A DNA stretch of 64,000 nt from assembly GCA_016490735.1 (NCBI GenBank), contig JAEMWC010000365.1:83501-147500 (forward strand), given 5' to 3'. The stretch is from Pachyseris speciosa. Taxonomy: Eukaryota; Cnidaria; Anthozoa; Scleractinia; Pachyseridae. Of this stretch, positions 21,011 to 33,000 are shown in pieces (positions within the stretch are counted from its first letter, which is position 1; every line of letters starts with the position of its first letter). Made by a program: the position numbers and the translations under genes. The notes under the pieces are model-generated. The model was given only the letters and a program-made list of their open reading frames with translations. It was not told where the DNA came from and did no database searches.

Positions 21011-23460
21011 CGTCACATTTTTAGTAAACGTCGTGCAGCTGGCTTGAGAGTAGGTACAGGCCAATATAGGAAATTTCGTGCACACAAACTATCCGCTTAG
21101 TTTTGACAAAATTATATAAGAACTAAATCCATTTTTTATAGATATTCCGTTTGTTAGTATATGGAACAACCAGCTACTGCAGCGAAAGTTGAAGGCGGAG
21201 GTTATCTACCAAGTCGGGAAGCAGCTAGGATGACCTCATATTCACAGACATTAACTGTGAATAATTCGTTTAGTTAAAAACATAACCATTACCATCAATG
21301 CAAATCATTTTAGTACAACTTTTGGCCGCCTGCAAGATGGAGACACACTTTGGCACCAAATTTAACACTTTCGGTTCGACTTATTCAGCGTTCTGAATGT
21401 TTTACTGCCTAAAACCCATATGTTATGAATCAGAGAATGATAAACTATCATATTAGAAAAAGAAAGTTTTTACTTCAAAGGTACTTTAAATGCAAGTGAA
21501 AGTTTGACTTGTGCGCTTTAATATAGATTGTTAGCAGTAGCAAATGACGTGTTTGGCTACTGTAATTATTGAGATTGATTCTTTATTGTTTTTTTCTGTT
21601 CTTTTCTTTTCTTTTTCTTTTTTTTAACGCACGATTATATTTCAACCATTACGAATGTCTCCCATAGTGTACTGAAAACTTGAAATGTGTTATTGTTTAC
21701 CACTGAAGCGGAAGTTTCGTTGCCTGTTCTTGGTTTTTGTCATTTTACTTTGTAAAGTGTTCATTACTCACAAAGTGAAAGACACACTGGGAGAATAATG
21801 TTGCAATCTTCTTTTTAATGCAGAGTCCTTAAAACATCCCAGTCTTCACTGGCTGTTGTATGCAGCGAGGGAGACGGCCTTTTTAATTAAAACATGAAAC
21901 TTGCATTAATTTCAGATTTTGTCATTGATAATAAGGTGATTTCTTCAGTCCGGTTGAGTTTGCCCTTTCAGCTGCCACTTTGTTCACTAAAATAAACATG
22001 TCTTGTTTCAATTTCCTTTGCGAGCCGTTTACTGGAACTATGAAATCACCGAATAAATGAGATTGACAGTGAAATGTATTCAGTATTTGTAAAAACTCGG
22101 CGTCGAAGGCACTGTCATTTACCAAACAAAACTTACTTCATTTTTGCAGATGTTTTAGCCAGACACGTCGACTTATACTTAAAAGTCTTGTCGCAGCTTA
22201 CAGAAAGAGTGAGAAACTGAAGGGAAAAAACTGCTCATTTTGTTCTTTTTGAGGAAACAGAAGGTAAATTATATTTGTACTTGGGTATATCATTACATAG
22301 TGTAGCTGGAGGCGTTAGAGTGCGCTATTAGTATGTTCTCTTAGTATATCGGGCATTGATTCAAAACCTTTTAGGAGGGAATTGCTTCGTTTCAGCTACT
22401 GCCATGAAAGGTTGCTCCTTAGCTTGAGGATCCGACGGCTGAATGTGTTATTTTCGTGCTGTAAAAAGACAAGCTATAAATTCGTTCTCCAAGCCTTTCA
22501 CATCCAACATGTGCTGCTTAGAATTCTATTTGAAAACGTTTTGAGTTGAGTTTGAGTTTGAGTAGTAAGTGCACCCATAATCAAAGTAGTAGTGTAACCG
22601 ATGTCATTCAACACTACAGGGGCGCTCTTCAACCAATCTGAAGTACTCTTTTCGCATATAAGCTCCGGTACTATTGTCGTTTGTATCTCAGATATGCATG
22701 CTTCATGCAGGCATCATGGAGAGCTTAATTCTTAGGGTCTGATTTTTAGATTTTTAGACTTAGTCTGCTTGCAATTCGTTAGTTTTATTTGGTAGGCTTT
22801 TGATAGGAACGCTTTACAAGTGATAGGGTTTAGTACATTTAGCTAAGATTTTTTTTATGTGCTGATAAGTTTACCTCCATAAATCGTAATCTAGCCCGGG
22901 TGAAAAAAAGGTTTTTTTTTTAAAACACATAACTTGTAATGCCCCGGGTGGGGATAATGTGCAGTTTCCTATCGTTGTTGTGCATAATTTCTAGACGTCT
23001 ATAGGTCGACAGCCTCAAGGGAGATGGTACAAACCTGTAAAGATTTTCAGCAATTGTCGCTCCGGAGCCGAGCCAAACTCACGTCATCGATCAAGACAGC
23101 TGTTCATAAAACCAAAACGTTAAAAAAACACACATATGTCGTTTTAAGCAGCTCTGTTTTTGCATTAAAGTTTCCTCCAAAAAAAATCGATATGCTGTAG
23201 ATAGCCTATCCTTCCAGAGGGGTATCACGTTATCTCCATTTAAGTATAAGTATACGGTTGATGCGGCTGACTGAAGGAAAACTCTGCTGATATGATCATG
23301 CAGATTAATGCAAACTTATACTAAGGAAAATGATCGAGAAGCTCCTTATCGTACTCCCTTTGTAAGTAAAGTAATAAGCAAAGGGCCGCCAACGATAAAG
23401 CTCCTAGTTCACGTAGGATCTACAAGAGATCTAATCAAGTCAAAAATATTCCCTTTTTAA
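21011..23460. other. No gene seen
   Basis: AT-rich intergenic sequence. Open frames stay below about 70 codons and none is recognisable. Confidence 0.5.
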
Positions 23461-24241
23461 AGCCGCTGTTACGCGTTGAAACGTTTAGCTGAAATTTGTG
23501 TGCAACGGCGCTGCGAAACAAGTTTCAGCAGGCGTTGCACCGTGTAACATGGTCGGTTTCGTGAAACGTTTTCGGCTTCCGTTGCGAGACAAGTTTCACG
23601 AAAAGTAGAATCGCTTTCTTCTTCTGCAACGGTCGCAACGATCGCAATGGTGATATAAAAACAAGAGTTTTACCGTGTAACACCACTTCGTGAAACTGGT
23701 ATCGCTCGGTCTTGTCACGCTATGCTGCGTAAAGCCTTGGCCAAACGGACTCGCAAGTAGCCGGAAGTTGAACTTGCGTACAGACTTGCGTTAGGTGGCC
23801 AAAGGGACTCGCAAGTTTCCTCGCAAATACATGCAAGTTGCAAAAAAGCTCATCTCATTGGCTAATTGGTTGCTATAACAACGAATGGACGTCACTCAAT
23901 TTGCGTTTACTTGGGATGGGTGGCCAATCGATGAAAAACTTGCGTCGACTTGCGTGCAAATTTGATCGCGACGAAAGTGAGCGCAAGTCATCGCAAGTCA
24001 ACGCAAGTGCACGCAAGTCCGGGCCAAACGGAGTCACAAGTTGACCCAAGTTTTCAACTTGCGTCTACTTGCGAGTCCGTTTGGCCAAGGCTTAAGCCAT
24101 GGAACTAGCTTTTCGAGACCAGTTTCAACGTTCCCGAACAAATTTCGACGTTTCATGTTACACGTTGCAATGCCTGCTGAAACTTTCTCATCGCCGTTGC
24201 ACACGAGTTTCAGCTAAAAGTTTCAACGTGTAACAGCGGCT
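23461..24241. mobile_element. MITE-like element (outer) with subterminal repeats
   Basis: The left end AGCCGCTGTTACGCGTTGAA and the inverted right end AAGCCGCTGTTACACGTTGA match over about 50 bases with few changes, both continuing to GTGTGCAACGGCG. The left side is preceded by TTAA. Copies of GTTTCA/TGAAAC and GTTGCA recur inside in both orientations. It is interrupted by another element. Confidence 0.7.
23732..24093. mobile_element. MITE nested inside the previous element
   Basis: Perfect 29-base terminal inverted repeats begin AAGCCTTGGCCAAACGGACT. Inside, CTTGCG / CGCAAG motifs repeat many times on both strands. Right flank TTAA, left flank TAAA. No coding capacity. Confidence 0.8.
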
Positions 24242-25003
24242 TACGGCAGCCTTTCATAAGCCTGTTGCAGCGCCGATACCTTGCAGAGATTAAAATAATG
24301 GTTAGGGAGGGACCATTATGAGTTCAGAGGTGTCAAAAGGTAACGCTCGCGGGCTGTGATTGGTGGATTTCGATCCGCTTTGTAGATTTCTCTTTTTGCA
24401 ATTCGTTAATCGCCGCCGTAAAATATTAAATTAAATAATGATTGACTGCGGCGGCAAGAAGGGAACCTCCTTCTTGTGTCAGAACGTGGTTAAAAAAGAT
24501 CGAAAAAAAAAATTGTTTGCAGGAAGGTGTTGTTCGAAAAAAATGTCTGCAGAGGTGCATAGAAAAAACAAAAGGTTTGCAGAGGCAAAATTTTCACCCC
24601 CCCTCCCTTCCGGGAACATAATGGTCCGTCCTTTATTATCCAATTTCGTCATCACATCCTGGCCCTCACGACGAGGCCTCGAAACCTCCTCGTAAACATT
24701 TTCATGAGCCAGGAGCTCACTACGCTCTGGAGAAACAACCAAACAAACAAACAAACTTTTAGCTCAGTTTTAGCCGGTCTAACGTGATAGTCACACGACT
24801 TTCATTTCTGTATTAAAAGACACTTTACATAAACTGCTGTATGGTGGCGCGAAGAATGTCAGAAAGCGCTGTCGCACGCGGTCATGACTGACCGCAATAC
24901 ACTTTCGTCCCAAAATGAGAATCATGGACCAGAAGGCCTGAAACTCTTTTGAAAGTCGCGTTGCAGCGTGACAGGTCATCGCGTTGCGTTGAGCGCGGTA
25001 ATA
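24242..25003. other. No recognised gene
   Basis: A patch around 24590-24720 (CACCCCCCCTCCCTTCCGGG and what follows) looks like a dispersed repeat. Open frames of 85-91 codons on opposite strands overlap it and are not credible genes. Confidence 0.4.
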
Positions 25004-25314
25004 GAGTCCTAAAGTGTGACATCACATGACAAATGTTTAAATTTTTGAAATTATGAGATTTGTTAAGATTTTTAGAACGAGCAAGATAAAAAATGCTAAC
25101 TCGCCAAAAATCAGCATGTAAAGGCAAATTAGCTCTGAGATATTAGCACGGTTATGTTCTGCAGAGCATAACAATACTAATATCTTGCTCCTAAACTGTA
25201 AGAAAATGCCGATTTTTGGCAAGTAGGCCTTTCTTATCATGTTCTTTCTGAATATCTGAAGGAATTCCACAATTTCACAAATTTAGTTTCTGTGACGTCA
25301 TCACTTTAGGACCC
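25004..25314. mobile_element. MITE, TA target, GGGTCCTAAAGTG ends
   Basis: The left end GAGTCCTAAAGTGTGACATC and the inverted right end GGGTCCTAAAGTGATGACGT form the terminal inverted repeat, flanked by TA (25002-25003 and 25315-25316). 311 bases, no coding capacity. Confidence 0.75.
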
Positions 25315-27402
25315 TATAGCAGCATTACACACGAGTCGTGCTTGTAAATTTGACATAAAACTTGTAACACACGAAGGAGCACCCCTGTTTTTGTTTTACT
25401 TTTGAATCTTCCATAATCTAGGCAACAAAACAAATTAAATCGTGGCCTAACATGATACCAAAAAGTTGGCCGGCAGAAAGCTAAAAAGAAAATCTTACAT
25501 CATGCTACAACACAGTCAGTAGAATTTCGTGCTAAGCACAGAGCGTCATATAAGTTTTATCTTACTGTACCGAAGTTTACATTCCCTGCCCCGTAATTTA
25601 AATAAACGAATGTTGGACGCATGAATGAAAAGTAATCCCTTTTCCGATAGCAAATATCCAAATATCTGTAAGTTGAGTTTATACAATTTTGATTTCGTAT
25701 TTAATATTCGTATTTCGTATTTAATATTCATGCACGTTACAAAAAAGCGGTGTCCTCAGTTGTGGCCAGCGCTGTGCAAGCACTTCCTTTACTTTTGAAC
25801 ACTCAGGTTTGTGCTTAAGATATAACTGAAATGTTCTGATCTTTATTAAGCTACTTATTTTGCCAGTCTTTCTTTTAGAGAGAGAGAGGAGTTGAATGAA
25901 AATAAGCTGTTTTTCAGTCGCTCGCCGGAAAACGCTTATTAATGGATAAAAGAGCGAAACATTTTTCAAATGACCAAGAACAAAAAAACCAATTTAATAG
26001 AGAGAGTATGGTGCAAAAAAGGTGTCTCTTATTCCTCTTGCGAGTTCATAATGTAAATGAGCAAGTCAATATGTAAACGTGATCAGGGTATAATTCATTT
26101 ATTTGGATCACCCTATACTTAACAGCAAGAGTCACGTTTGTATCTATATTTTGCCAAAAGTTTATATTTTATCATAAAATAAGGCACGTTCAGTATATAT
26201 TTTGAAAAGGCTATTTTCCTCTTTCACAATATTTAAAAATGTAATTAAACTTAATGTTTACTTTGCTGAGGGTTTATCAAAATAAGAAACGTTTTGATTG
26301 GCGCAATCATCATTAATATTTCAAGACTGTATTGCCGCCGGATACTCAAGTTAATATAAGAAACTAAATGTTTTCGCGGTGATGCAATAACAATATCATA
26401 GAGCACAAAATGCGTTGACAGAAAATTGGGCTTCAAATCAATCGTTTCTTTGTCTTAAAATTTACGGAGGAAGGCGATAATAACCAACAAGGCAAGCCTC
26501 AAGCCGTCTCTCGCGCGAAAATTCACGTTTGAAGGCCGCACACTAAACGAGGCAATATATGGGGACTGTTTTTCGCTCTAACAAAAGTCTACAACCTTCA
26601 ACCAAGCAAATTATAGTCCAAAACGATTAACTTATTTAAGGATGGCCCAGGTATGTAACTCTGTTTAATGCCACCAAGAGTGGGAGTGAACATAAACACT
26701 TTAATTAATTTGGAACTTCCAAAATACCTCGAATATTGTGAATGCCAGTTTTAGTTCATTTAATTCACATCGTTCGGCCATTCAGTTACTTTCAAAATGA
26801 AACGTGATGCAAGTGGAAATAATATAAAGTCTCCATGTCACTAACTGCTCGATGCTAGATATATATATACATATACAAAAAATGAGGGAACTAAATGTGG
26901 TCGTCATACATTTTTTTACAAGAAAGTTTTGACCATAAATGGAAACTAAGTAAGTTAATATACTTTGTGTCAGTTTAATTTCGACAGAATTTATTCTTCA
27001 TCTCTCTTGCCCCGTTCCTAACTCCCATCCCCTAAATAACCTCCCCGCTTTAAAGGTAGATGATGTCTGCTTCACGAACCGCTGGGCATAACAAATCCAA
27101 GTAGGAAACAAATCATATCTTTAAAAAAGGGGAGGCGGATTAAGGAAGGGAAATGAAGTTGAGGTAAGGGCTGTCGACGTTGTTTCCTACTTCGGCAAGT
27201 TTGAATCCTAGCTAAAGCCGTGCTCATATAAATTTGGCAGTATTACAGCATCGGACCGTTAGCAATTTTTCAATTTCAATTTCTGACATAGGTCATACAT
27301 AATGTAATTTATAAAGGCAAGGCGAACGAGTTTCTCTTCAAAGTCTATTCTTCCTTATTTCGAGTTTACATTATTTCATTTTTCTTGTAGGAAGTGTTTC
27401 AC
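25315..27402. other. 5' flank of receptor 1, no other gene seen
   Basis: AT-rich. A splice acceptor (TTTTCTTGTAG, ending 27390) lies 12 bases before the receptor ATG, so at least one upstream exon, coding or not, may exist further left. I could not identify it. Confidence 0.45.
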
Positions 27403-29342
27403 ATGGCTTACAATCAAGAGTTAAGCCAAAGGCTTTTCTTTGCAGCCGTCGCCATTTTGTCCTTCTCAGGGAATCTGTTCTTTGTGGTTCTCATTGTGCG
27501 CAATAAGAAATCAATGAAGAGTGTGTATCATGTGATACTTCTGAGTTTGGCTTGTACAGATATGTTGACAGGTAAGATATGCTGCTTTTGTAACAAAAAA
27601 GGTACGAATTGAAAATGGTTTAACTGGTGAGATGATAAGTTATTTTTTAAGATAAATATCAATGAAGTAAAATTGGAGGATAAACACAGCTGTCCAAATC
27701 ACTTGCTGTTGCACCCGTTATATGCCAGGAAGGAAAGCGCAACGAAATGTCACGCTTTGGAATACATTCAGTCATTTCTGTCGTTGTACCGCGCAATGAC
27801 TGGAACTATGAATTAAATTAATCTCGTTTATTGCTGGTTTTCACATAACGAGATGTCATATTTTATTATTTTCTACACCGGTGAGACAAAGTCTCAAATG
27901 AAGATTTCATGTAATTGTTACGTTAAAATTTGATCATTTTTGAGACAGCCGGCTATGTGCTAGCCAGAATTTTCAAAAAAGAATGGTATTAACGAAAGTG
28001 CTAGCCTTAAAATTATAAATGAAAATTAGGGGTACATTTCTTACCAAATTTTCGGACGTTAAAATTTCGGACGTTTAATCTTCGGAAAATTTTATCTCAT
28101 TTCGGAAAAAAATTCCGGACACTTTGCTAAAACATAGGTAAAGTAAATTTACACTTCCAAAACAGGAAAAAGACTGCAACAACATCTGTCCAAACAATAA
28201 TTTTACTGCACCCTCAAGATTTTGCAGATACACCGACGAGAAATAACACAAATAAAGTTAACGAAAGCAAGCGGTTTCTTCTTCGTCGTCTCAAGTAGCT
28301 TATTACTCGGGATGCCGAATTATAAATCATGTTAGATTTCGGTCATTATTTTCCAGTGCAGTAAACTGCAAAATGGCAAGCACGTGCCGGTCTTTTGATT
28401 GGCAACGCACAATAGAAGGCACGCGGCGGTGTTTTCACTGGTTAAAGGAAATCAAGTAGTCCAAGGTGCAAAACCTTACATCATCAAGAGCATTCAGCTA
28501 CGTGACTCAGACAAATTTGCATAAGCTAATGTGTAATCCGAAACCTCCATCACGATCTAACCCAACTGAGCGCTGAAGGTTATAGAATCCACTTCGAAAG
28601 ACCTACACATATTTTCCCTCACATATCTGCGTAAAGTTAAAGATTTTAATACAGTAGAGTTTGTCCGCGTAAAACGTTTCGCTGAAAGAAAGTTTAAGAT
28701 AAGGTTGGAAGCCTCACATGCGCTTATCGGTCGATCGGTGGAAAGTTTGATATATCACGCGCACGCCGTGACAGTATGACAGTTCTACATTTAGAACTTT
28801 TAAAGGCTGGTTTCCATATGATCGCAGACGATCGCGGATCGCAGATCGCAAAAAGCTCTCCGATTGTCTGCGATCATATGGAAACACACATCTGCGATCG
28901 TCTGCGATCCTGCGATCACGGTCGCAGACGATCGCAGAAGATAGAAGCATGTTGTATCTTCTGCGATCGTCTGCGATCAATTGCGATCTTGCGATCATTT
29001 GGAAACCAAAGTTCTGCGATCTGCCATCGAAACCTATCCCATAATATTTGTAATTCCGACAATGCGCGTGTACATTTGATATTTCCGCTGACCGAATTAT
29101 ATGACTACAGTCGGCTTTGCGATCGTCTACGAATATATGGAAACAGCTCTCTTTGTGATAGTCTGCGATCTGCGACCCTCGATCGTCTGCGATCGTCTGC
29201 GATCATATGGAAACCAGGCTTAAGAGGTCAACAATATTTAATACCATAACTAAGTGAAGTACGATCGTCCGGGTGAGTGTAGTCCTGAGAAGGACTGTTA
29301 GTGTTGACATTGACTGACGTTTCGACAACCTGAGCGGAAGTC

Positions 29343-29392
<50 letters not shown>

Positions 29393-30018
29393 CACTTTAT
29401 TTAAGTCTCAAATCTATCTAGCTGAGCACAGATGCTCTACTAATTGGGGAGACTAAATCAAATCAACTCCAAATAAATCAAATCAAATCAAATGTTGGTT
29501 TTTGGGGAGAGGGGAAAACCGGAGTACCCGGAGTACCCGGAGAAAAACCTCTCTGTCATCATCAGAGTGAAGTGATTTGAGTAACGTCGGGAGATGGTAT
29601 AAGTACTCTGGTCGTTGATGTGATTGGTCAACGAAGTCGTGATGTTAGTGGTTGTCTGTCAGTTAAGCCGTGATGTTATAGGCTGTGAAGACTGTAAACC
29701 GTGATTAGTGCGTTTCGATCCGTCTTTTGTTAGTAAAATGTTCGTGGGTGTATTGTTAGTCAAATTAGTCGGTTTGTTTATTGTTTGTCTGTTGTTGACA
29801 TCGTCAATAAGTCGTTTGTAAGGTGCGGGAAGCCGTTGGCAACGGTTCTAAGTTAATGATATATGAAATGAATCATATATGAACTGCGGAAATGAAATCA
29901 AATGAAGAATGAACCTCGCAGTTATGGACGCAATTTATGCAATTGCGAAAAGAAGCCTGAAAAAAATTCAGGACTTCAACGGGGTTTGAACCCGTGACCT
30001 CGCGATTACCGGTGCGAT

Positions 30019-30059
<41 letters not shown>

Positions 30060-33000
30060 AGGTCAATTGTGGGTTCATATGTTCCCGTGAAAGAAATGAG
30101 TGTGAATGATATATGAAATGAATCATATATGAACTGCGGAAATGAAATCAAATGAAGAATGATCCTCGCAGTTATGGACGCAATTTATGCAATTGCGAAA
30201 AGAAGCCTGAAAAAAATTCAGGACTTTTTCAGGCTTCTTTTCGCAATTGCATAAGTTGCGTCCATAACTGCGAGGATCATTCTTCATTTGGTTCTAAGTT
30301 AGTAAACCAACTTTCCAGTGCGATCCGTTGGTGGTAGTTAGTACAGTAGGTAATGCATTTAGCAGAATCCCAGTCGATTGCGTGGTTTGTCAGTAAATGG
30401 TGCTCAGCAATGTTATCGTTGATGTCACCATTTCTTGTCGCTCGTTTGTGTTCAGTCAGTCTTACGTTCAAATTTCTGCCAGTCTCACCGATAAAAGTGG
30501 CCTGACAGTCGTAGCATTCGATTTGTAAACTGCTCCCTGTCTGTCCTTCGGTTCGTCTTTGTTCTTAACGTTCGTCAATAGTTGTTGTAAAGTTGTGATG
30601 GGTCTGTGAGCGACACGGATATTGTAAGGTTGTAGTATCCGTGCAATGATTTCAGAAGTTCCTTTGATGTAGGGTATAGTCGCTGTAGTGACTGGTGTCG
30701 GGTTAGCGTTCGTAGCGTTTGGTTCTGTCCTGTAAGTGTTGCGTCTAACAAAGTCGCGGTTGTAGTTGTTCTTACTGAAAACTTTGTCTAAGTATTTGCG
30801 CTCGTCTGCTAAACTGTCGCGCGAGTCACAAACTAGTTGCGCTCGTCTCGTTAAAGTCCGTATTGTCGTTGCTTTGTGTGAAGTAGGGCTGTAAGATGAT
30901 TCCGGCTTCAAGTAGTCTGTCAGTGTGTGTCGGTTTTCTGTAAACTATCGTCTGTAGTCTGTTGTTGTCACAAGCAGTTTACAAATCGAATGCTACGACT
31001 GTCAGGCCACTTATATCGGTGAGACTGGCAGAAATTTGAACGTAAGACTGACTGAACACAAACGAGCGACAAGAAATGGTGACATCAACAATAACATTGC
31101 TGAGCACCATTTACTATTACCATTTATTATTACTTATTGACGATGTCAACAACAGACAAACAATAGACAAACCAACTAATTTGACTAACAATACACCCAC
31201 GAACACGGAGGCAGGAGTGGCCGAGCGGTTAGGGCGCTGGATTTTAATGCGGTTGTCCCGGGTTCAAACCCCGCTCTGGCCGCTAGCTGGTGTTGTTCTG
31301 GGCAGTCCCTGGTTCAACTCCTCGGTCATCCTTGTAAATAGCCAACTGGTTTGCCTCCGGCCAGTTGGGATTCTTATCATGTTGAGTTTATTTGAATTAT
31401 TTGTTTCTCACATAGTTTGTATTTGTATCATTATCCCTGAAAAGCCCCGATGGGGAGAGGATAATTAAGTAATTATTATTACTTATTGACGATGTCAACA
31501 ACAGACAAACAATAGACAAACCAACTAATTTGACTAACAATACACCCACGAACATTTGACTAACAAAAGACGGATCGAAACACACCAATTACGGTTTACA
31601 GTCTTCACAGCCTATAGACCTTTTTCATAATGGCGGACGATTTTAATTATTCTTTTGTACATGTGTAAATTAGCCCTACTAACCTCACTTTAATGAAAAA
31701 ATTCTCTTGAATTTTGCACATGCTGACGAGGCTAGTAGGGCTCATTATCATAAGAATAAAAGAATAATTTGTCGGGCGCCATTATGAAAAGGGTCTATAA
31801 CATCACGGCTTAACTGACAGACAACCACTAACATCACGACCTCGTTGACCAATCACATCAACGACCAGAGTACTTATACCATCTCCTGACGTTACTCAAA
31901 TCACTTGATTCTGATGATGACTTCCGCTCAGGTTGTCGAAACGTCAGTCAGTGTCACCACAAACAGTCCTTCTCAGGACTACACTCACCCGGAAGATCGT
32001 GCTTCACTTAGTTATGATACGACTCCTGGGTTCAAACCATTTACAATTTTGCGTTCACTTGGACGACAGAGCGAACGACTTGCTAACGATTACATCACTT
32101 ACGTAAGCAACGTCAGACGAATACGACTTCCGACGTCCGACTTCTGCATCACAAAGTATTTTTACAACAGCTGTTAGTAATCTCTTAATCTGATTGGCTA
32201 ATTTGTCGTTGTCGATAAGGGTCTAGACAACGCTGCTCGCGTCAACGTGTCGCGTAATGCCTTTTTTTCACAGGGTCACCCAACGAGCCTAATCAACCAA
32301 ATGCTGTAGAATAACATTTTAAAGTACCTTATGGTGTTTGAAGTCTGTTAATTAAAGAGATGCTTTCATAAGCTAGAAGAAGTTCATCTGTTCGGATTCC
32401 CTAGCTGAAATTTTGATTGCCCGAAAATGTTAGGGAACAAAATCTTCCTTTGAGAAAATGCTAGCTGAAATGACCTGTCCACGAGCTTTCTAGGGAACTA
32501 TTTTCTTTCCGAAAATGCTAGTTTACGTTTTTGACGGCCAAAAACAGCAATTACGACATTTTCGAAAACCTCGGGGGCTATGATTTCCCAATTGCGAATC
32601 TTTTAGGCCACGTTTTAGTTACGAAAATCCAAGTGCACTCTTTAATCGACACCGAAAGCCCAAGTCGAATTACCCTCCATCGAACAGATATCTACCGAAA
32701 GTTGTCGCTGGGTGCCCCTGTTTTCAGCTCGTGCTCTGAAATTAACATTTTCTTTGACGTTGATATTGTGGTAAAAAACAAATAGAATGTTGTTTAGCGT
32801 TGTCTATACTCTTATCGACAACGTTATTCGTGATCACAGTGGTCAAAATTTGTTGCCGACTCACTCGGCTGCGCCTCGTGAGTCCACAACATTTTGACCA
32901 TTGTGATGACGAATATGGTTGTCGATAAGAGTATAGACAACGCTGTACCACATTTGATTTGTTAAATCGAGTTAACGCTCATATCGTCTTGTTGAGAAGA

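Larger units (their letters stand above)
29239..30960 (-). pseudogene. Penelope-like retroelement fragment, left arm of an inverted pair
   Basis: Read on the minus strand, this encodes the end of the reverse-transcriptase region and linker (30911-30468, with TRRAQLVCDSRD and IPYIKGTSE), then the C-terminal GIY-YIG endonuclease part (GETGRNLNVRLTEHKRATR, LESWFTNLEP). A one-base deletion near 30520 shifts the frame between them. The downstream part to 29239 is 3' sequence of the element. It has no 5' half, so it is dead. A SINE (29856-30289) interrupts the end of the coding part. It lies in the intron of receptor 1. Confidence 0.8.
30974..32022 (+). pseudogene. Penelope-like retroelement fragment, right arm of the inverted pair
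   Basis: A plus-strand copy of the same element begins within about 15 bases of the left arm's end. It has a short GIY-YIG piece (30978-31117, TYIGETGRNLNVRLTEHK), then jumps to the 3' region and ends near ACTTAGTTATGATA at 32022. It is interrupted by a Leu-type SINE (31206-31472) and a MITE (31617-31795). The coding part is far too short to work. Confidence 0.78.
32170..32966. repeat. Dispersed hairpin repeat, copy 2 (GTTGTCGATA family)
   Basis: Shares its landmarks with 8401-8658: ATCTGATTGGCTAATTTG, GTCTAGACAACGCTGC, TCTTTGACGTTGATATTGTG. Two additions distinguish it: an inserted element at 32271-32720 and a long terminal hairpin at 32796-32944. Confidence 0.7.

Noticed and set aside
24479..24754. 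91-codon minus-strand frame
   Set aside because: Overlaps an antisense frame of similar length in a repeat-like patch with no recognisable domain.
29978..30050. tRNA gene on the minus strand
   Set aside because: D and T arms look good, but the anticodon arm does not fold and the unit is inside a SINE with a target-site duplication.
31206..31282. Leucine tRNA gene
   Set aside because: It is directly continuous with a known-style SINE body and is enclosed by duplicated sequence; treated as a SINE head.
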